Assembly (NCBI RefSeq): GCF_950295315.1
Contig: NC_080180.1
Span: forward strand, 65,088,592-65,152,591
Origin: Erinaceus europaeus
Taxonomy: Eukaryota > Chordata > Mammalia > Eulipotyphla > Erinaceidae
Direction of reading: 5' to 3'
DNA: 64,000 nt
A program made the translations under genes and the position numbers. Positions 22,551 to 33,820 of the stretch are shown in pieces. The notes below the pieces were generated by a model. That model ran no database searches. It was not told the origin of the DNA and worked only from the letters and a program-made list of their open reading frames with translations. How positions within the stretch are numbered: the stretch's first letter is position 1; each line of letters starts with the position of its first letter.

Positions 22551-22703
22551 GTGGTCTGGGAGGTGGCGCAGTGGAAAAGCTTTGGACTCTAAAGCATGAG
22601 GTCCCGAGTTCGATCCCCGGCAGCACGTGTGCCAGTGATGTCTGGTTCTTTCTCTCTCCTCCTATCTTTCACATAAATAAATTGAAAAAAATCTTTAAAA
22701 AAA
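22551..22703 (+). repeat. SINE-C with perfect 14-bp TSD
   Basis: The head 'ctgggaggtggcgcagtgg' carries box A, and 'ccgagttcgatccccgg' is an excellent B box. This is followed by a CT stretch and 'tcacataaataaattg' with an A tail. The flanks 'aagaatacatatct' occur at 22537-22550 and 22704-22717. It is the best-preserved copy of this family here. Confidence 0.93.
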
Positions 22704-22717
22704 AAGAATACATATCT

Positions 22718-24654
22718 AAGGATGCCATGAATATGAGTTGTAGCAAATGATCCATCAGAATTCCATACTATATTTTAACATCAATTTCACTAGTGTTTAC
22801 TAAACCAGACTCAATAAAAATTTCAGAAAGAAAATTTTTTTCAGTGATGTTGAAATAGAATATAAGCATCCTCAAATAAGTGTAACAGTTTAAGTGTTCC
22901 ATATGTGTGCTGAGCTATATAGCAAGAATGTAGTAGGGGAAAGGAATTTTGTTGTGGATTCATAGTGTAGCAGTTTAAATCATGGTAAGGGTTTTTATAT
23001 CATATGGTTTTATTTTCTAGCATAAGCATAAAATTTATGAATATATCCCCAAATAGTTTAGCTTCTCTTAAAAATTTATACTAATTGTCTGTCAAATACA
23101 CAAGTCAGAAAGTGCAGTTTATCAGAAACATTTACACTCAAGTCAAGTTTTGTGAGCTGTGTCTTTCTGACACGTGTCTAAATATTCTGCTACAGGCAAG
23201 AAAAAATAGCACTTTTTTGCATTATGTTCAATATTTTTTCTGCATTTAAGAATAAATATAATGTGTTGGGTTATGATGAATCTATTTACTTTATCATCTT
23301 CCTGATTTCCTAATTTTAACTGAGCTAACTTTCTGATGTTTAGGTAGCCTGAACGTTGGTTTCTATCTCTCGGTAAGAAAAATCACTTGAAAACTGAACG
23401 CTACTAAGCCAAACTGAGATCTTGTGATGGGAATTACAAATTGATAGAATCCTACTGTATCTTATTAAGTATTACACCACTATTTGGATTTGGAGACTGT
23501 GACTTCATGAATGGAATATCCAAATTTATGTAAAATGGACTTAGCAAAGTATCTTAGACTCCTCAAGACAAATTCGTACAAAATTGACTAAGTTAATCCA
23601 TGTTATAACAGACCATGATGAACTATGGGCTTCCTTTCTGGAGAGGGTCTGAACCCACTGCACTGCCTCACCCTCTGGTTGTTTCTTCTGAGTTCCTCCT
23701 GCCATGGTTTTCCCTATGACTGAGGACGTCAGTACACGTACTTGGAGCAGGGCAGTCGATAGCACTGACAAATTCATCCGGGTATGAGTTAGGCCTGTAC
23801 TGTCGCTCTTGGTTAGAGAACATCTCATCTTTATTACGAAGTCATAATGCTCTTTGAAACTTAGCAGTGGCATTTGAATTTAGTTATATAAAACTGATCG
23901 CTTATCTTGCGGTGTTTGGGTTTAAGACTTGAACAAATGAACAGAATGTGTTCCCTTCCTTATTACTTCAGTGTTTCCCACTCTTTGGTCCTATGCTACT
24001 ACGTTTATAGAGCTGAGATTTTTAACTTTTATTAAATCTCCCAATCAGCTCACTGTAGAGGGAGAACTTTTCCCCTCCAATTTCGTTCATATTCCCTAAG
24101 TGTCAGTTTTAATTACTGAATAAAAGAGATCCGCTAGAGTGAGTTCAGCCATTCTTTGGGCAAGGTTTTGTCACCCTATAACTTCATCTTAACTAGAGGT
24201 TTCTCTCACAGCCACAGCATAATTGAAATATAAATGTTCCTTCTCCTTCATCTGTTCCTTTGATCCATGATGAAAAATGGAATTATAAGGTAATTATTTG
24301 AGGCACAACTACTGCTTTCTGAGGTGATAAGTAATAATAGTGAAGAAAACAAATAAAAGATATTTTTTTAAAAAAAAAGTCCAGATTCCTCAGAGCGGAA
24401 TGAAGAGCAGCTGTATAATCAGTGCCTCTCAGGGAGAATCAAAGCTCAAGGGGTTCCGGCAGGAGGCTTCCGCACCCCCCACTGCTTAGTGAGAACAGAT
24501 CTCTGATCATCCCACAGAGACTTGGCAAGTTAGTAACCCATGCAAAGCCCTTTGGGGAGACAGCAGAATAACACTGCAGGAAGCAACAGTACCCAAGTAA
24601 CAACTCTCCTCTTTGCTTAGTAGGGAAAATACATTTAAAGATTTGCACATATAT
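22718..24654. other. Single-copy AT-rich DNA, 1.9 kb without repeats
   Basis: No SINE, L1 or gene is recognised. The open frame at 23541-23873 (minus, 110 codons) has no recognisable motif. A long repeat-free stretch in this window is itself unusual. Confidence 0.5.
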
Positions 24655-25744
24655 TTTTTTTATTTAAGAAAGGAGACATTAACAAAACCGTAGGATAGGA
24701 GGGGTACAACTCCACACAATTCCCACCACCCAATCTCCATATCCCATCCCCTCCCCTGATAGCTTTCCCATTCTCTATCCCTCTGGGAGTATGGACCCAG
24801 GGTCATTGTGGGTTGCAGAAGGTGGAAGGTCTGGCTTCTGTAATTGCTTCCCCGCTGAACATGGGTGTTGACTGGTCGGTCCATACTCCCAGCCTGCCTC
24901 TCTCTTTCCCTAGTGGGGTGAGTCTCTGGGGAAGTGGAGCTCCAGGACACATTGGTGGGGTCATCTGTCCAGGGAAGTCTGGTTGGCATCATGCTGGCAT
25001 CCGGAACCTGGTGGCTGAAAAGAGAGTTAACATACAAAGCCAAACAAACTGTTGAACAACCATGAACCTAAAGACTGGCATAGTGGAAGTGAAGTGTTGG
25101 GGGTACTCACTGCATGCTCTTGTGTACTTCTGCTTTCAGGTATATATTTTTCCCAAGCTTATGGGCATGGGTGAACCTATGCTCTATCTCAGGGAACCTG
25201 GACTATATCTAGGTTTGGGGACTTTATTGGGGAGTGGACCACCTGGAATGGAATTCGAGAATACTGAGAAAGGAAAGGTCTCACTTGAGTGATGAAGCTG
25301 AAGGGTTGTCATTCCACACCTGAAGTCTCTGGACACAGTGTGAAGTGAAGCATGCTGGGGTGGCACTCGTTGGGTTGATTGGGTTGCGATCCATCCACGG
25401 ATGCAATATTATTTGATATGAAATGAGAGAAGCATGCGGGAAAGTGGGTCCCACCCTAAGGTTCCAGGACTGGGGGAAATATAGACTCTATAGTGGAAAT
25501 GTGAGGTTCCTGCTGTCTTAGGGTTCAAGAAGACAATGGATAGTTATTGTATCATCACATTATTTGGTGATTGAGTTAACTTTGGAAAGCCCCTTTGTTA
25601 GGGTTTGGGGTATAATACCCAGCATCTTGTATATAGCTGTGCAACCGGTTGCTTCTGTTCTTCCTGGTCTAGGCTTTTGAGAGAGTCAACATATCAAAGA
25701 CTCAGCCTGTGTATTAAAAAGACTCAGTCTGTATTTTAAGAAGT
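24655..25744 (-). mobile_element. L1 3' UTR, about 1.1 kb
   Basis: The longest single piece of the main L1 3' UTR family on the minus strand, from the A-rich tail (24655) up to about 25744. The first 400 nt match the copies at 4655, 52040 and 57795. The distal part includes 'ggtataatacccagcatc' and 'aggcttttgagagagtcaac'. No ORF2 sequence is attached. Confidence 0.85.
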
Positions 25745-26090
25745 TCTAGACATATGATCAGTTTTTCCCCTCTCATATTAAATAGTGGTTTATATGTCTA
25801 CAATTTAATAGGAGTGTACACAAACACCATTCCCACCACCAAAAGGCTGTGTCCCATCCCAACCACCCCCCGCCCCCACCCCCATCCCCCGCTGCACCTG
25901 AAAGGCCAATGGCCACCCTCCCCTTCACCACAGGGTTTTTACTTTGGTGCCCTGCTCTAGATTTAATCAGATCCTGCTTTTAGTTTCCCTTTCTGTTCTT
26001 CTTTCTCAACTTCTGTTGATGAGTGGGGACATCCCATACTCATCTTTATCTTTCTGGCTTAGCTGATTTAACAGAATTCCTTCTAGCTCT
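25745..26090 (-). mobile_element. L1 ORF2 stop region plus 3' UTR (second subfamily)
   Basis: The complement gives the last codons of ORF2 ('LSQKDKDEYGMSPLINRS') and a 3' UTR distinct from the main family ('ggtggtgggaatggtg', 'tatttaatatgagagg'). It meets an oppositely oriented L1 piece at about 26091. Confidence 0.8.
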
Positions 26091-26435
26091 GTAATTCCTC
26101 TCCTGGGGATATACCCCAAGGATTCCATAATGCCCAACCAAAAAGATCTGTGCACATCTATGTTCATAGCAGCACAATTCATAGTAGCTAAAACCTGGAA
26201 GCAGCCCAGGTGCCCAACAACAGATGAGTGGAGTCGGTAGATTGCACCACAGTAAAAGACTCTGGGGTGGGAGACAGTGTTTAGGTCCTGGAACATGATG
26301 GCAGAGGAGGATCTAGGTGGGGACAGGGTTAGAGTGTGATGTGGAAAACTGAGACATGGGACACATGGACAAACTACTATATTTTTCTGTCAACTGTAAA
26401 CTATGAATCCCCCAACAGAGAAGGAAAAAAAATTA
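26091..26435 (+). mobile_element. L1 3' end in opposite orientation
   Basis: In plus orientation: 'attcctctcctggggatata', 'tgttcatagcagcacaattc', 'aggtgcccaacaacagatga', then a 3' UTR of a third subfamily ending 'gaatcccccaacag' with an A-rich tail (26421-26437). It lies head to head with the preceding piece and probably inserted into the larger minus-strand L1. The two pieces carry different 3' UTRs, so they are not one twin-primed element. Confidence 0.75.
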
Positions 26436-26906
26436 AAAGTCAGTTCGTTATCATACCTCGGCTATGGTGAATAATATGGTTATGTACTTGTGGGAGCATA
26501 TGTCCCTTTGAGTTATGTTGTTTTGATCCCTGCTGGATGCATGCCTAGGAGTGGTGTTGCAGGATCCGACAGTCTTCCCATCTTAATCTAAGGATTCTCC
26601 ACACTGTTTTCATGACTGTACCAGTTTGCATTCATTCCCACCTGCAGTGGAGCTGAGTTCCTCTTTCCCTGCATCCTCTGCAACACTTATGTCACCAACT
26701 TGGCTGATGGAGCCTTTCCTTTCTCACAGGTGGGACGAGGAATCTCAATGAGTTTTTCTCTTATATGAGTGAAGTGAGACATGTCCACATATGTCTATGG
26801 GCCATATGCACTTCTTTAGAGAACTATGCTTTCAGATCTTCTGTCCACTTTATAAACACTTATTCTTTATTTATATTTTGTTGTTGTTGTTGAGCTGCGG
26901 GAGTTT

Positions 26907-27198
26907 TTTTTATATCTATTTATTTATTTCCTTTTTGTTGCCCTCGTTTTTATTGTTGTTGTAGTTATTATTGTTGTTGTTATTGATGTCATCGTTGTTG
27001 GATAGGACAGAGAGAAATGGAGAGAGGAGGGGAAGACAGAGAGGGGGAGAGAAAGGCAGACACCTGCAGACCTGCTTCATTGCCTGTAAAGTGACTCCCC
27101 TGCAGGTGGGGAGCTGGGGGCTCGAACCGGGATCCTTATGCTGGTTCTTGTGCTTTGTGCCACCTGCACTTAACCCACTGAGCCACCACCCGACTTCC
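26907..27198 (-). repeat. SINE-A short form inside L1
   Basis: Minus-strand copy without the 3' module. It has (GTT/ATT)n, 'ggataggacagagagaaat', the B-box complement 'ggctcgaaccggg' and the head to 'ccacccgact'. The flanks 'ctgcgggagttt' and 'ctgcatgagttc' may be a decayed TSD. Confidence 0.9.
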
Positions 27199-27586
27199 TG
27201 ATCTGCATGAGTTCTTTGTAGGTATTTGGCATCAACCATTTGTCAGATGGTGGTGTGCAAATATCTTCTCCCAGTGGCTGGGCTTCCTGTTTATCCTTGT
27301 GGAGTTTTCTTTACACATGTAAAAAAATTTAAATTTGATATCCTCCCATACATTGAATCTTGTTTTAGTTTCCTTACCCCATAAGGTGGAGACTCTAAAT
27401 ATATTTTTGGTTTTAAAACCTTGAAGTGTCATGGATGTTCCTCTATGAATTCTGTAGTTTCAGGACTGATATATAGATGTCTGACCCATTTGGAACTAAT
27501 TTTGGTTCATGCTGTTAAGTGGTGGTCTAGTTTCTCTCCCAGCACCATCTGTTGAAGAGAGCTTATTTCTTCATAGGACATTTTTT

Positions 27587-27923
27587 TTTGCTTCCAGTGT
27601 TACCACTGGGGCTTAGTGCCTGCACCAGGAATCCACTGCTCCTGGAGGCTATTTTTTTTTCCCTTTTGTTGCCCTTGCTGTTTTGTTGTGGTTATTATTA
27701 TTGTTGTCATTGATGATGTTTTTGGACAGGTCAGAAAGAAATGGAGAGAGGAGGGGAAGACAGAGAGGAGGAGAGAAAGACAGACACCTGAGACGGGCTT
27801 CACCGCCTGTGAAGCGACTCCCCTGCAGGTGGGGAGCCAGGGGGGCTTTAACCGGGATCCTTACGCTGGTCCTTGCGCTTTGCGCCACGTGTACTTAACC
27901 CACTGTGCTACCGCCCAGCTCCC
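27587..27923 (-). repeat. SINE-A long form with perfect 15-bp TSD, inside L1
   Basis: The direct repeats 'cataggacatttttt' at 27572-27586 and 27924-27938 bound a full copy with the 3' module. The L1 sequence continues on both sides, so the insertion order is clear. Confidence 0.95.
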
Positions 27924-28017
27924 CATAGGACATTTTTTGCCCATATACATATGTGAGTCTTAGTTTTGAGCTCTCTGTCCTGTTCTGTTGGTCCAAGTGT
28001 ACATTTTTCAGTATCAA

Positions 28018-28165
28018 TTTTTTTTAAATGTTTATTTATTCCTGAAGAAGATAGGAAGAGATAGAACCAGACATCACCCTGGTGTATGTGCTGTCAGGGA
28101 TTTGAACTCAGGACCTCACGCTTCAGAGCCCAGTGCTTTATCCACTGCACCACCTTTCAGACCAC
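28018..28165 (-). repeat. SINE-C inside L1
   Basis: In minus orientation: 'agaaccagacatcaccctgg', 'tatgtgctgtcagggatttg' (B-box complement), 'tttatccactgcaccacc'. Confidence 0.85.
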
Positions 28166-28534
28166 ATATCACATTTTAATTATTATTGCTGTGTAGTATA
28201 AGCTGAAGTCAGGGTTGTGATGCTTCATTTTTCTCCTTTTTCCTCAAGAGTGCTTTGATTATTTGTGGTTTTTATGGTTCCACACATATTTTTGGATAAG
28301 TTGTTGAATTTCCTTGAAATATGTTATTGGGAATTTGAAAGGGATTGAAGTAAAGGACAGAGAGGGAAAATGCAAAGTTGGTGGCTGGTAATATTGCCTC
28401 AAAGCAAAGTCCTTTAAGGAAGGGTGGCAGAAAGGTATGAACAGCTCCTGCAGCATGATGACGGAATAGCAGCTAAGTTGGTCAAGAAAGTGTGAGTGTT
28501 TTATCAAGAACTTTCACAGGGCAATAAGAAGTTG

Positions 28535-28727
28535 TTTGCTTATTATTTTTATTTGTTTTATAGAGACAGAGAGAAATTGAAAGAGGAAGGAGGGTAGAAA
28601 GAGATAGAGACAGAGAGACCCCTGCAGCCTTCACCACTTGTGAAACGTTCCCCCGTGGGGGCTTGATCCTGGGTCCTTGTACATTGTAACATGTGTTCTC
28701 AACCATGTGTGCCACCACCTGGCCCCT
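28535..28727 (-). repeat. SINE-B
   Basis: In minus orientation: 'tttatagagacagagagaaa', 'acccctgcagccttcaccac', the B-box complement 'gcttgatcctgggtcc', then 'gtgtgccaccacctggcccc'. Confidence 0.9.
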
Positions 28728-31366
28728 GAGATTAAAAAATGTAGTCATGTGTCAACAGCTGCGATGTTTATACCATTAACTCATGTACCCCAATGAAAAT
28801 GGTAAAAAGAGAAAGCTATATGGAAAGCCAAACTATGTGAACACAAAACATCTTTTCTGGCCATGCCTATGTCTAGTGCATTGGCTGAGACAGACTCTTG
28901 GGCCTTGCTCCAAACTCAGTGGAACAGGCCAGTGTAGCCAGCAGCCAGCAGGAGCTACAATAAATGAGAGGGACAGAAGGATCATTGTAAGGAAGGAGGA
29001 CAATGCTGGCCTCTTGCTCACACTTGTTCCCTTCTAATTGCAAAACACATTACTTTTTTTTTTCTTTTCAGATCACACAAGAAAATCTTACTCAATCATG
29101 ACAATAGCCACTCGTGTGCTCTTGGTTTGGGCGTCACTGTGTATATATTTATAAAGGGCAATGAGTATACTCCCACAAATGGTAACTGTATTCCACGGCT
29201 ACTAGATATTAGTCATATTAATAGTAAACATATTTAAATTTACGATAGTGTTAACACAATTATGCCCCTTTCTCCATGTTTACCATGTTTAAATATGCTG
29301 CTGAGGGATTATCTTATTTAAATGCTTTGGCGTTTGTAACATGTGTTTGTGTTTTACAAAAACAGTAACTTCTGCATGAAAGAAAAAGCATGGTATGGAG
29401 TGATCTAGAGAGATGCCATAGGACTTAGCTTTCCAGTGGAATTGCTTCTCAGGGAATGCAAAATCCCTGAAAAAACAGGAAATGTAGTTTAATTGTAAAA
29501 GGAACCCTCTCATGGAGTAGACTCCAAAAGCACTCTCTCTCCCTGTCTCTCTCCCTCGCCCTCTCTCTCACACACACATGCGCACACACGCCCACACTAG
29601 GAAACATAGATTTGTTTGTATTTAGGTCCCCAGGTGATCTGCTTTGTGAATTAATAACTGTACCAGACCCATTGAGAACAAATAAGAAATAAGAAACATA
29701 AAAAGCATAATTGATAGCAAATGATTGTTAATGCGGTCGAGTGTTTTGGCAGTGGTGTAGTTTTCACCTTGGAGTTTTGGTTGGGGCCTCACTAATTTCC
29801 AAGTGCCTACAAGTCCTCTTGTTCCCCCTTCCGGCTACCTTCTTCCCGCTGCCAGATGGGGATCCAGGCACCAGCCGCACCACATCATCACCATAGTGGC
29901 GGCAGCTTTAATTCCGGCGAGCCCTCGGTGCTCATTACCAGTCGCTTTCTGCCCCATTGGAGCCAGCACATCTGCTTCTCTGATGCCCGCACAGTGCGAG
30001 CAAGGTGTTGTCCTAAGTCTCCTGCTCCCATCCTGCAAGAACCTCTCGGCCCTGGCACCGTGGCGGCCGGTCTCCAATCTGGGGCGGCATCACCACTTCA
30101 TTCCCTTCCCTTTGATCCCAGAGTCCAGCACTTTGATCCAGGCCAGGCACTAGCCGGGCTCCTCAGAGCTCTCACACTTTCATTTCCGAGAGGCAGTCAC
30201 AAAGAGTCAGTCCAGCCACCAGCAGGGAGGGATTTTTCATTTTCCCCCTTTTCTGTTGCCTTTTCACTATTAATTACTTTCCATCTCATCCCGGGCCTAG
30301 AATGTGCTCAAGGAGTTTAACTTGTGTTAGATTTATTTTTTTAAACTGTATCTGTATATATATATTTTTTTAGTTAATGCTTCCTGGAAGAGCTTAAATG
30401 TTCTTATCTTGGTGTTGCCTGCCTCTTGTTTAATGCACCATGGTGTTCAGACAATAGTACCTTGATGGAGACAATCAGTGTAGGGAGATGCACTAGAATG
30501 CTTCAGACCCCATCTTAGGAAAATAAGCTTCATCTAGTGACCTTTTTCAGAGAAGACTTTCATTTTGTTGTGATATAATTAGAAAGACCTCTGCATATGG
30601 TTTTAATATATTGGACTGTTCAAAGAAGAATGGAAAAAATTGCTCATGATTAGAAGATTGACTTGCTCCAGTTTTCTGGTTTATGTTTATTTATTTCAGG
30701 CCTGGCATCTTGAAGTATATATTTACCTGCATAGTTTTCTCAGGAGCTGCATCCAATTATATTCAGTCCCTGATCTGTGTGACTTTGAAGCATGGTGGAA
30801 GTAAGAGTGCTCAGAGTCATGGAAAATTACAAGGATTCTCTTTTGTCCTGAATCCCTTCATAACTAAATTCCACTAGCACACATCCCCCAACTCTAAGGA
30901 ATTTCAATGGGAGCTTTTGCTCTGATGCAAAGATTCCAGGGCCCCAAGATATTTAGAAAATGATGCAAGCTGGTTCCTCGCAGGGTGCACATACCAGACT
31001 GCTGTGATAAAAATAAAGGATGCCACCCATGAATCTGCTTCGGATCAAGCGGCTCCATACCACTGTCCCCGGTGTGTGCAGTAAAAATGAGCACTGTGTT
31101 TGCTGCCTCAGAGTCTAAGGATATAAGAAATCAAATAATTACACAGTAGCTGTTTTCTAGAAATATTGTCATTCATACACTAACCACCTCCTGAAACTTT
31201 AGACACAACACAGAAGAATCAACTATGCTAGTAGAAATATAGATAAGCTTCACCCAGAGAAGTCCTCATGTCTACAGAGACACTGCAATTCTCTTGGTAA
31301 AATATCTCAGTCCAGTTATCAGTCTGGGTATCCACTCAGTTGAGGTTCACCTTCCAACCCCATTGG
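28728..31366. other. Single-copy DNA, 2.6 kb, with one CpG-rich block
   Basis: No repeat family is recognised except a CT/CA run at 29534-29596. The block at 29821-30190 is described separately. The rest is AT-rich without coding features. Confidence 0.5.
29821..30190. promoter_or_regulatory. CpG-rich single-copy block (possible CpG islet)
   Basis: I count 17 CpG dinucleotides in 370 bp, in clearly GC-rich sequence, whereas non-repeat DNA nearby has very few. It is not a SINE. The plus strand is open from 29856 to 30320 (154 codons), but the composition is low-complexity Ser/Pro/Ala with no recognisable domain. A pyrimidine-rich tract and 'ccag' precede 29856. It may be a small CpG island (promoter or enhancer) or an unrecognised old repeat. 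Confidence 0.35.
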
Positions 31367-31381
31367 GACTTCATGCTTCTT

Positions 31382-31694
31382 TTTTTTTTTCTTTTTTTTT
31401 CTTTTTCTTTTTCTTTTTATTATTATTTATTTATTTATTCCCTTTTGTTGCCCTTGTTGTTTTATTGTTGTTGTTATTATTGTAGTTGTCGCTGTTGGAT
31501 AGGACAGAGAGAAATGGAGAGAGGAGGGGAAGACAGAGAGGGGGAGAGAAAGATAGACACCTGCAGACCTGCTTCACCGCCTGTGAAGCGACTCCCCTGC
31601 AGGTGGGGAGCCGGGGTTCGAACCGGGATCCTTATGCCGGTCCTTGTGCTTTGCGCCACCTGCGCTTAACCCGCTGCGCTACAGCCCGACTCCC
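31382..31694 (-). repeat. SINE-A short form with perfect 15-bp TSD
   Basis: The direct repeats 'gacttcatgcttctt' occur at 31367-31381 and 31695-31709. The copy has 'gagccggggttcgaacc' where most SINE-A copies have 'gagccgggggctcgaacc'. The copy at 50374 shares this variant, suggesting one subfamily. Its T-rich left edge is long and CTTTTT-interrupted. Confidence 0.95.
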
Positions 31695-31744
31695 GACTTC
31701 ATGCTTCTTGACCTACAAGAGAGACACCATGCTGGTGATGCATC

Positions 31745-32535
31745 TTTTACTCTTTTTATTTTATTTTAGTATATACATATATTTATTTATAAAATGGAAA
31801 CATTGACAAGACCATAGGATAAGGTCCACATAATGCCTATCCCAGAGCTCCATATCCCATCCCCTCCCCTGATAGCTTTCCTATTCTCTATCTCTCTGGG
31901 AGTATGGATGCAGAAAGTGGAAGGTCTGGTTTCTGTAACTGCTTCTCCACTGAACATGGGTGTTGACAGGTCAGTCCATACTCCCAGCCTGTCTTTCTCT
32001 TTCCATAGTGGGGCAGGGATCTGCAGGGGGTAGAGGGTCTCTAAGACACTTGGTGGAGTCCTCCTCTCAAGGAAGCAGGTTGACATCATGATATCTATCA
32101 TCTGGAACCTAGTAGCTGAAAAAGAGTTAAGATATAATGCAGAACAAATTGTTGACTAAAGATGAACCTAAAGGCAAGAATGTTTCAGATGAAGATTTGG
32201 GGTCTCTGGTTTGGAAAAAGCCCATGAGTTTACTATTTTTTTGCCTGAGCCTGACAGCTAATATGCAGGTGGACTTAGGTTATTGTCTGGGGAGATGATG
32301 TCATAGTTGGAAAAAGGACTAGACAGCTGGATCAAGGAAGAGAGTAGCTCCCAAATATGGGGAAAGTATATAAATATTGTTAACTGTAACAAATCCCATC
32401 AATTTGATCTGGGGTTCATATTCAGCACAGGACCTATGTAACCTCTACATGTAACCTCTACATCGCTGTAGGTCTGGGCTCACATTCTGTGGTCACGGCT
32501 AGGAATATTCCAAGCTGCACTAATTATTTCGGGAT
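31745..32535 (-). mobile_element. L1 3' UTR, about 0.8 kb
   Basis: Minus strand. The 3' tail is at 31750-31800, then 'accataggataagg', 'ggagtatggatgcagaaag' and the long distal UTR with 'gtctggggagatgatgtcat' and a small 13-bp tandem 'gtaacctctacat' (32438-32463). It abuts another L1 derivative at about 32536. Confidence 0.8.
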
Positions 32536-33072
32536 ATTTTATTGACTTAATAATGATCATCAAGACCATAGGATAAGAGGGGTACAGTTCCACACAATTC
32601 CCACCACCAGATTTTGGTATCCCATCCCCACCATTGGAAGCTCTCCTATTCTTTATCAACCTCTGGGATCATTATGGGGAGCAGAAGGTGGAAGATCTGG
32701 CTTCTGTAATTGCTTCTCCGCTAGACATGGCCATTGGCATGTGGATCCATACGCCCAGCCTGTTTCTGTCTTCCCTAGAGAGAGGCAGGGCTCTGGAGAG
32801 GGGGTTTCCAGGACTCACTGTTGAGGTCATCTGCATCATGGTAGCATCTGCACCATGGTAGAACTTTGCCTCCTTTGTCCTTTTCAGCCTCCATGTGCCT
32901 GCCTAAGGGTGGGTTATATGGTTCTGTCTTGGTTCAGCTTTGACCTCTTCTCATACTTCCTCCACCATTGGCTGGGAAATCCTGCCCTTACCTGAAGTTA
33001 CCAGGTTCAAAGCTGCCTCCTTGCAGAGCATATGCCAGGTGATGTCTTCAAGCAGCCATCTTGGCTCCACAA
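32536..33072 (-). mobile_element. Mini-L1: 5' UTR joined directly to 3' UTR
   Basis: The minus strand begins at about 33068 with 'ggagccaagatgg', the hallmark L1 5' start. It runs about 200 bp through 5' UTR sequence recognisably homologous to the half-L1 at 57795-60617 ('ataaccca' and 'gacaaagg' blocks in the same order). At about 32860 it passes straight into the 3' UTR ('ccatgatgcagatgacc'...'gttccacacaattcccacc'). ORF1 and ORF2 are absent. I could not find a convincing TSD. Confidence 0.75.
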
Positions 33073-33248
33073 TATCATGTGCTCTTTACCAGTAGCGTCT
33101 CTTCTCACCAAATCCCAGTGAATCAGAGGAGGCATGTTTAACCTCTGTCTTTTGTAACCTCAGTCCATACAGGAGGAGAAGGAAGAGATATATGTTAGCT
33201 AAAGAGGAGAGGAATACCTGGAGGAGGCAGGTCAGTCATGAAGAAGAC

Positions 33249-33820
33249 TGTTGGTCATTACGCCAGGTTCCCCTGCATTGCTTGATGCTGTGGTCTAGTT
33301 ACATCATTGTTTTGCCTGAGACCCGCCCTGCCTGCAGGGTATTGATTTAATCCCCACTGGTTAGAACCTTTGCAACAGCTGCTATGGAAGCTTGCTACCT
33401 TTCCACTCCTTTTCTCCACCCCCTCTCCTAGCCATTTTCTTTTCCCACTTGTCACTTCCATTTCAAAAGATAAAAAGGTGTTGTCTCTGATCAATAAAGG
33501 TATTGGTCCTGATCTCTTCTCTCTCCCCCCCATGATGCAACCTGACAGAGGAGGGTTGAAATAAGATCCCAGAGTTGACTCAGGGCACATCCCCACATTT
33601 ATCCAATGGGCAAAGAAGGACCAGGACAAAAGCATCTCATGGTTCTTCCTGTGCCAAGAAGTGATACTAAGCCTCTTGACTAGGACAGACCTTAAATCAA
33701 TAAAGCATGTCTTAGCCTGTGAGTCTTGGTCTATAAGGCTCAATAAAAGACAATGTGTGAAGAAGTTTTCCACCTCTCCTAACTTTCTTTTGGTGTTTCT
33801 TTCCTTTCTGTAACCCCACA
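33249..33820 (+). mobile_element. Probable solo LTR
   Basis: The segment starts 'TGTTGGTCATTACGCC' and ends 'TGTAACCCCACA'. It contains AATAAA-type signals at about 33491, 33697 and 33741 and a TATA-like 'gataaaaagg' at 33468. It does not resemble any L1 or SINE here. The flanks 'agac' and 'ggac' are at best a weak TSD. The 171-codon frame on the minus strand (33258-33773) has no recognisable motif and is probably accidental. Confidence 0.4.

Larger units (their letters stand above)
26440..28350 (-). mobile_element. Old L1 ORF2 region (minus), interrupted by three SINEs
   Basis: The parts not occupied by SINEs (26440-26906, 27199-27572, 27939-28017, 28166-28350) read in order as the complement of L1 ORF2. 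Landmarks include 'ctatggtgaataatatgg', 'catttgtcagatggtgg', 'ttctcccagtggctgggctt', 'cccagcaccatctgttgaa' and 'tgttattgggaatttg'. Stops and indels are abundant. It may be one element with 25745-26090. Confidence 0.75.

Noticed and set aside
26006..26296. 96-codon open frame resembling L1 ORF2
   Set aside because: It crosses the junction of two oppositely oriented L1 pieces. Only the last about 28 residues are true ORF2; the rest is antisense translation of the other piece.
29856..30320. 154-codon open frame in the CpG-rich block
   Set aside because: GC-rich DNA has few stop codons, so long open frames are expected by chance. The composition is low-complexity and the overlapping frames are also open. 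Kept only as a CpG-rich region.
33258..33773. 171-codon open frame on the minus strand
   Set aside because: No recognisable domain or motif; it lies antisense inside a probable LTR and has no start context or splice signals that stand out.
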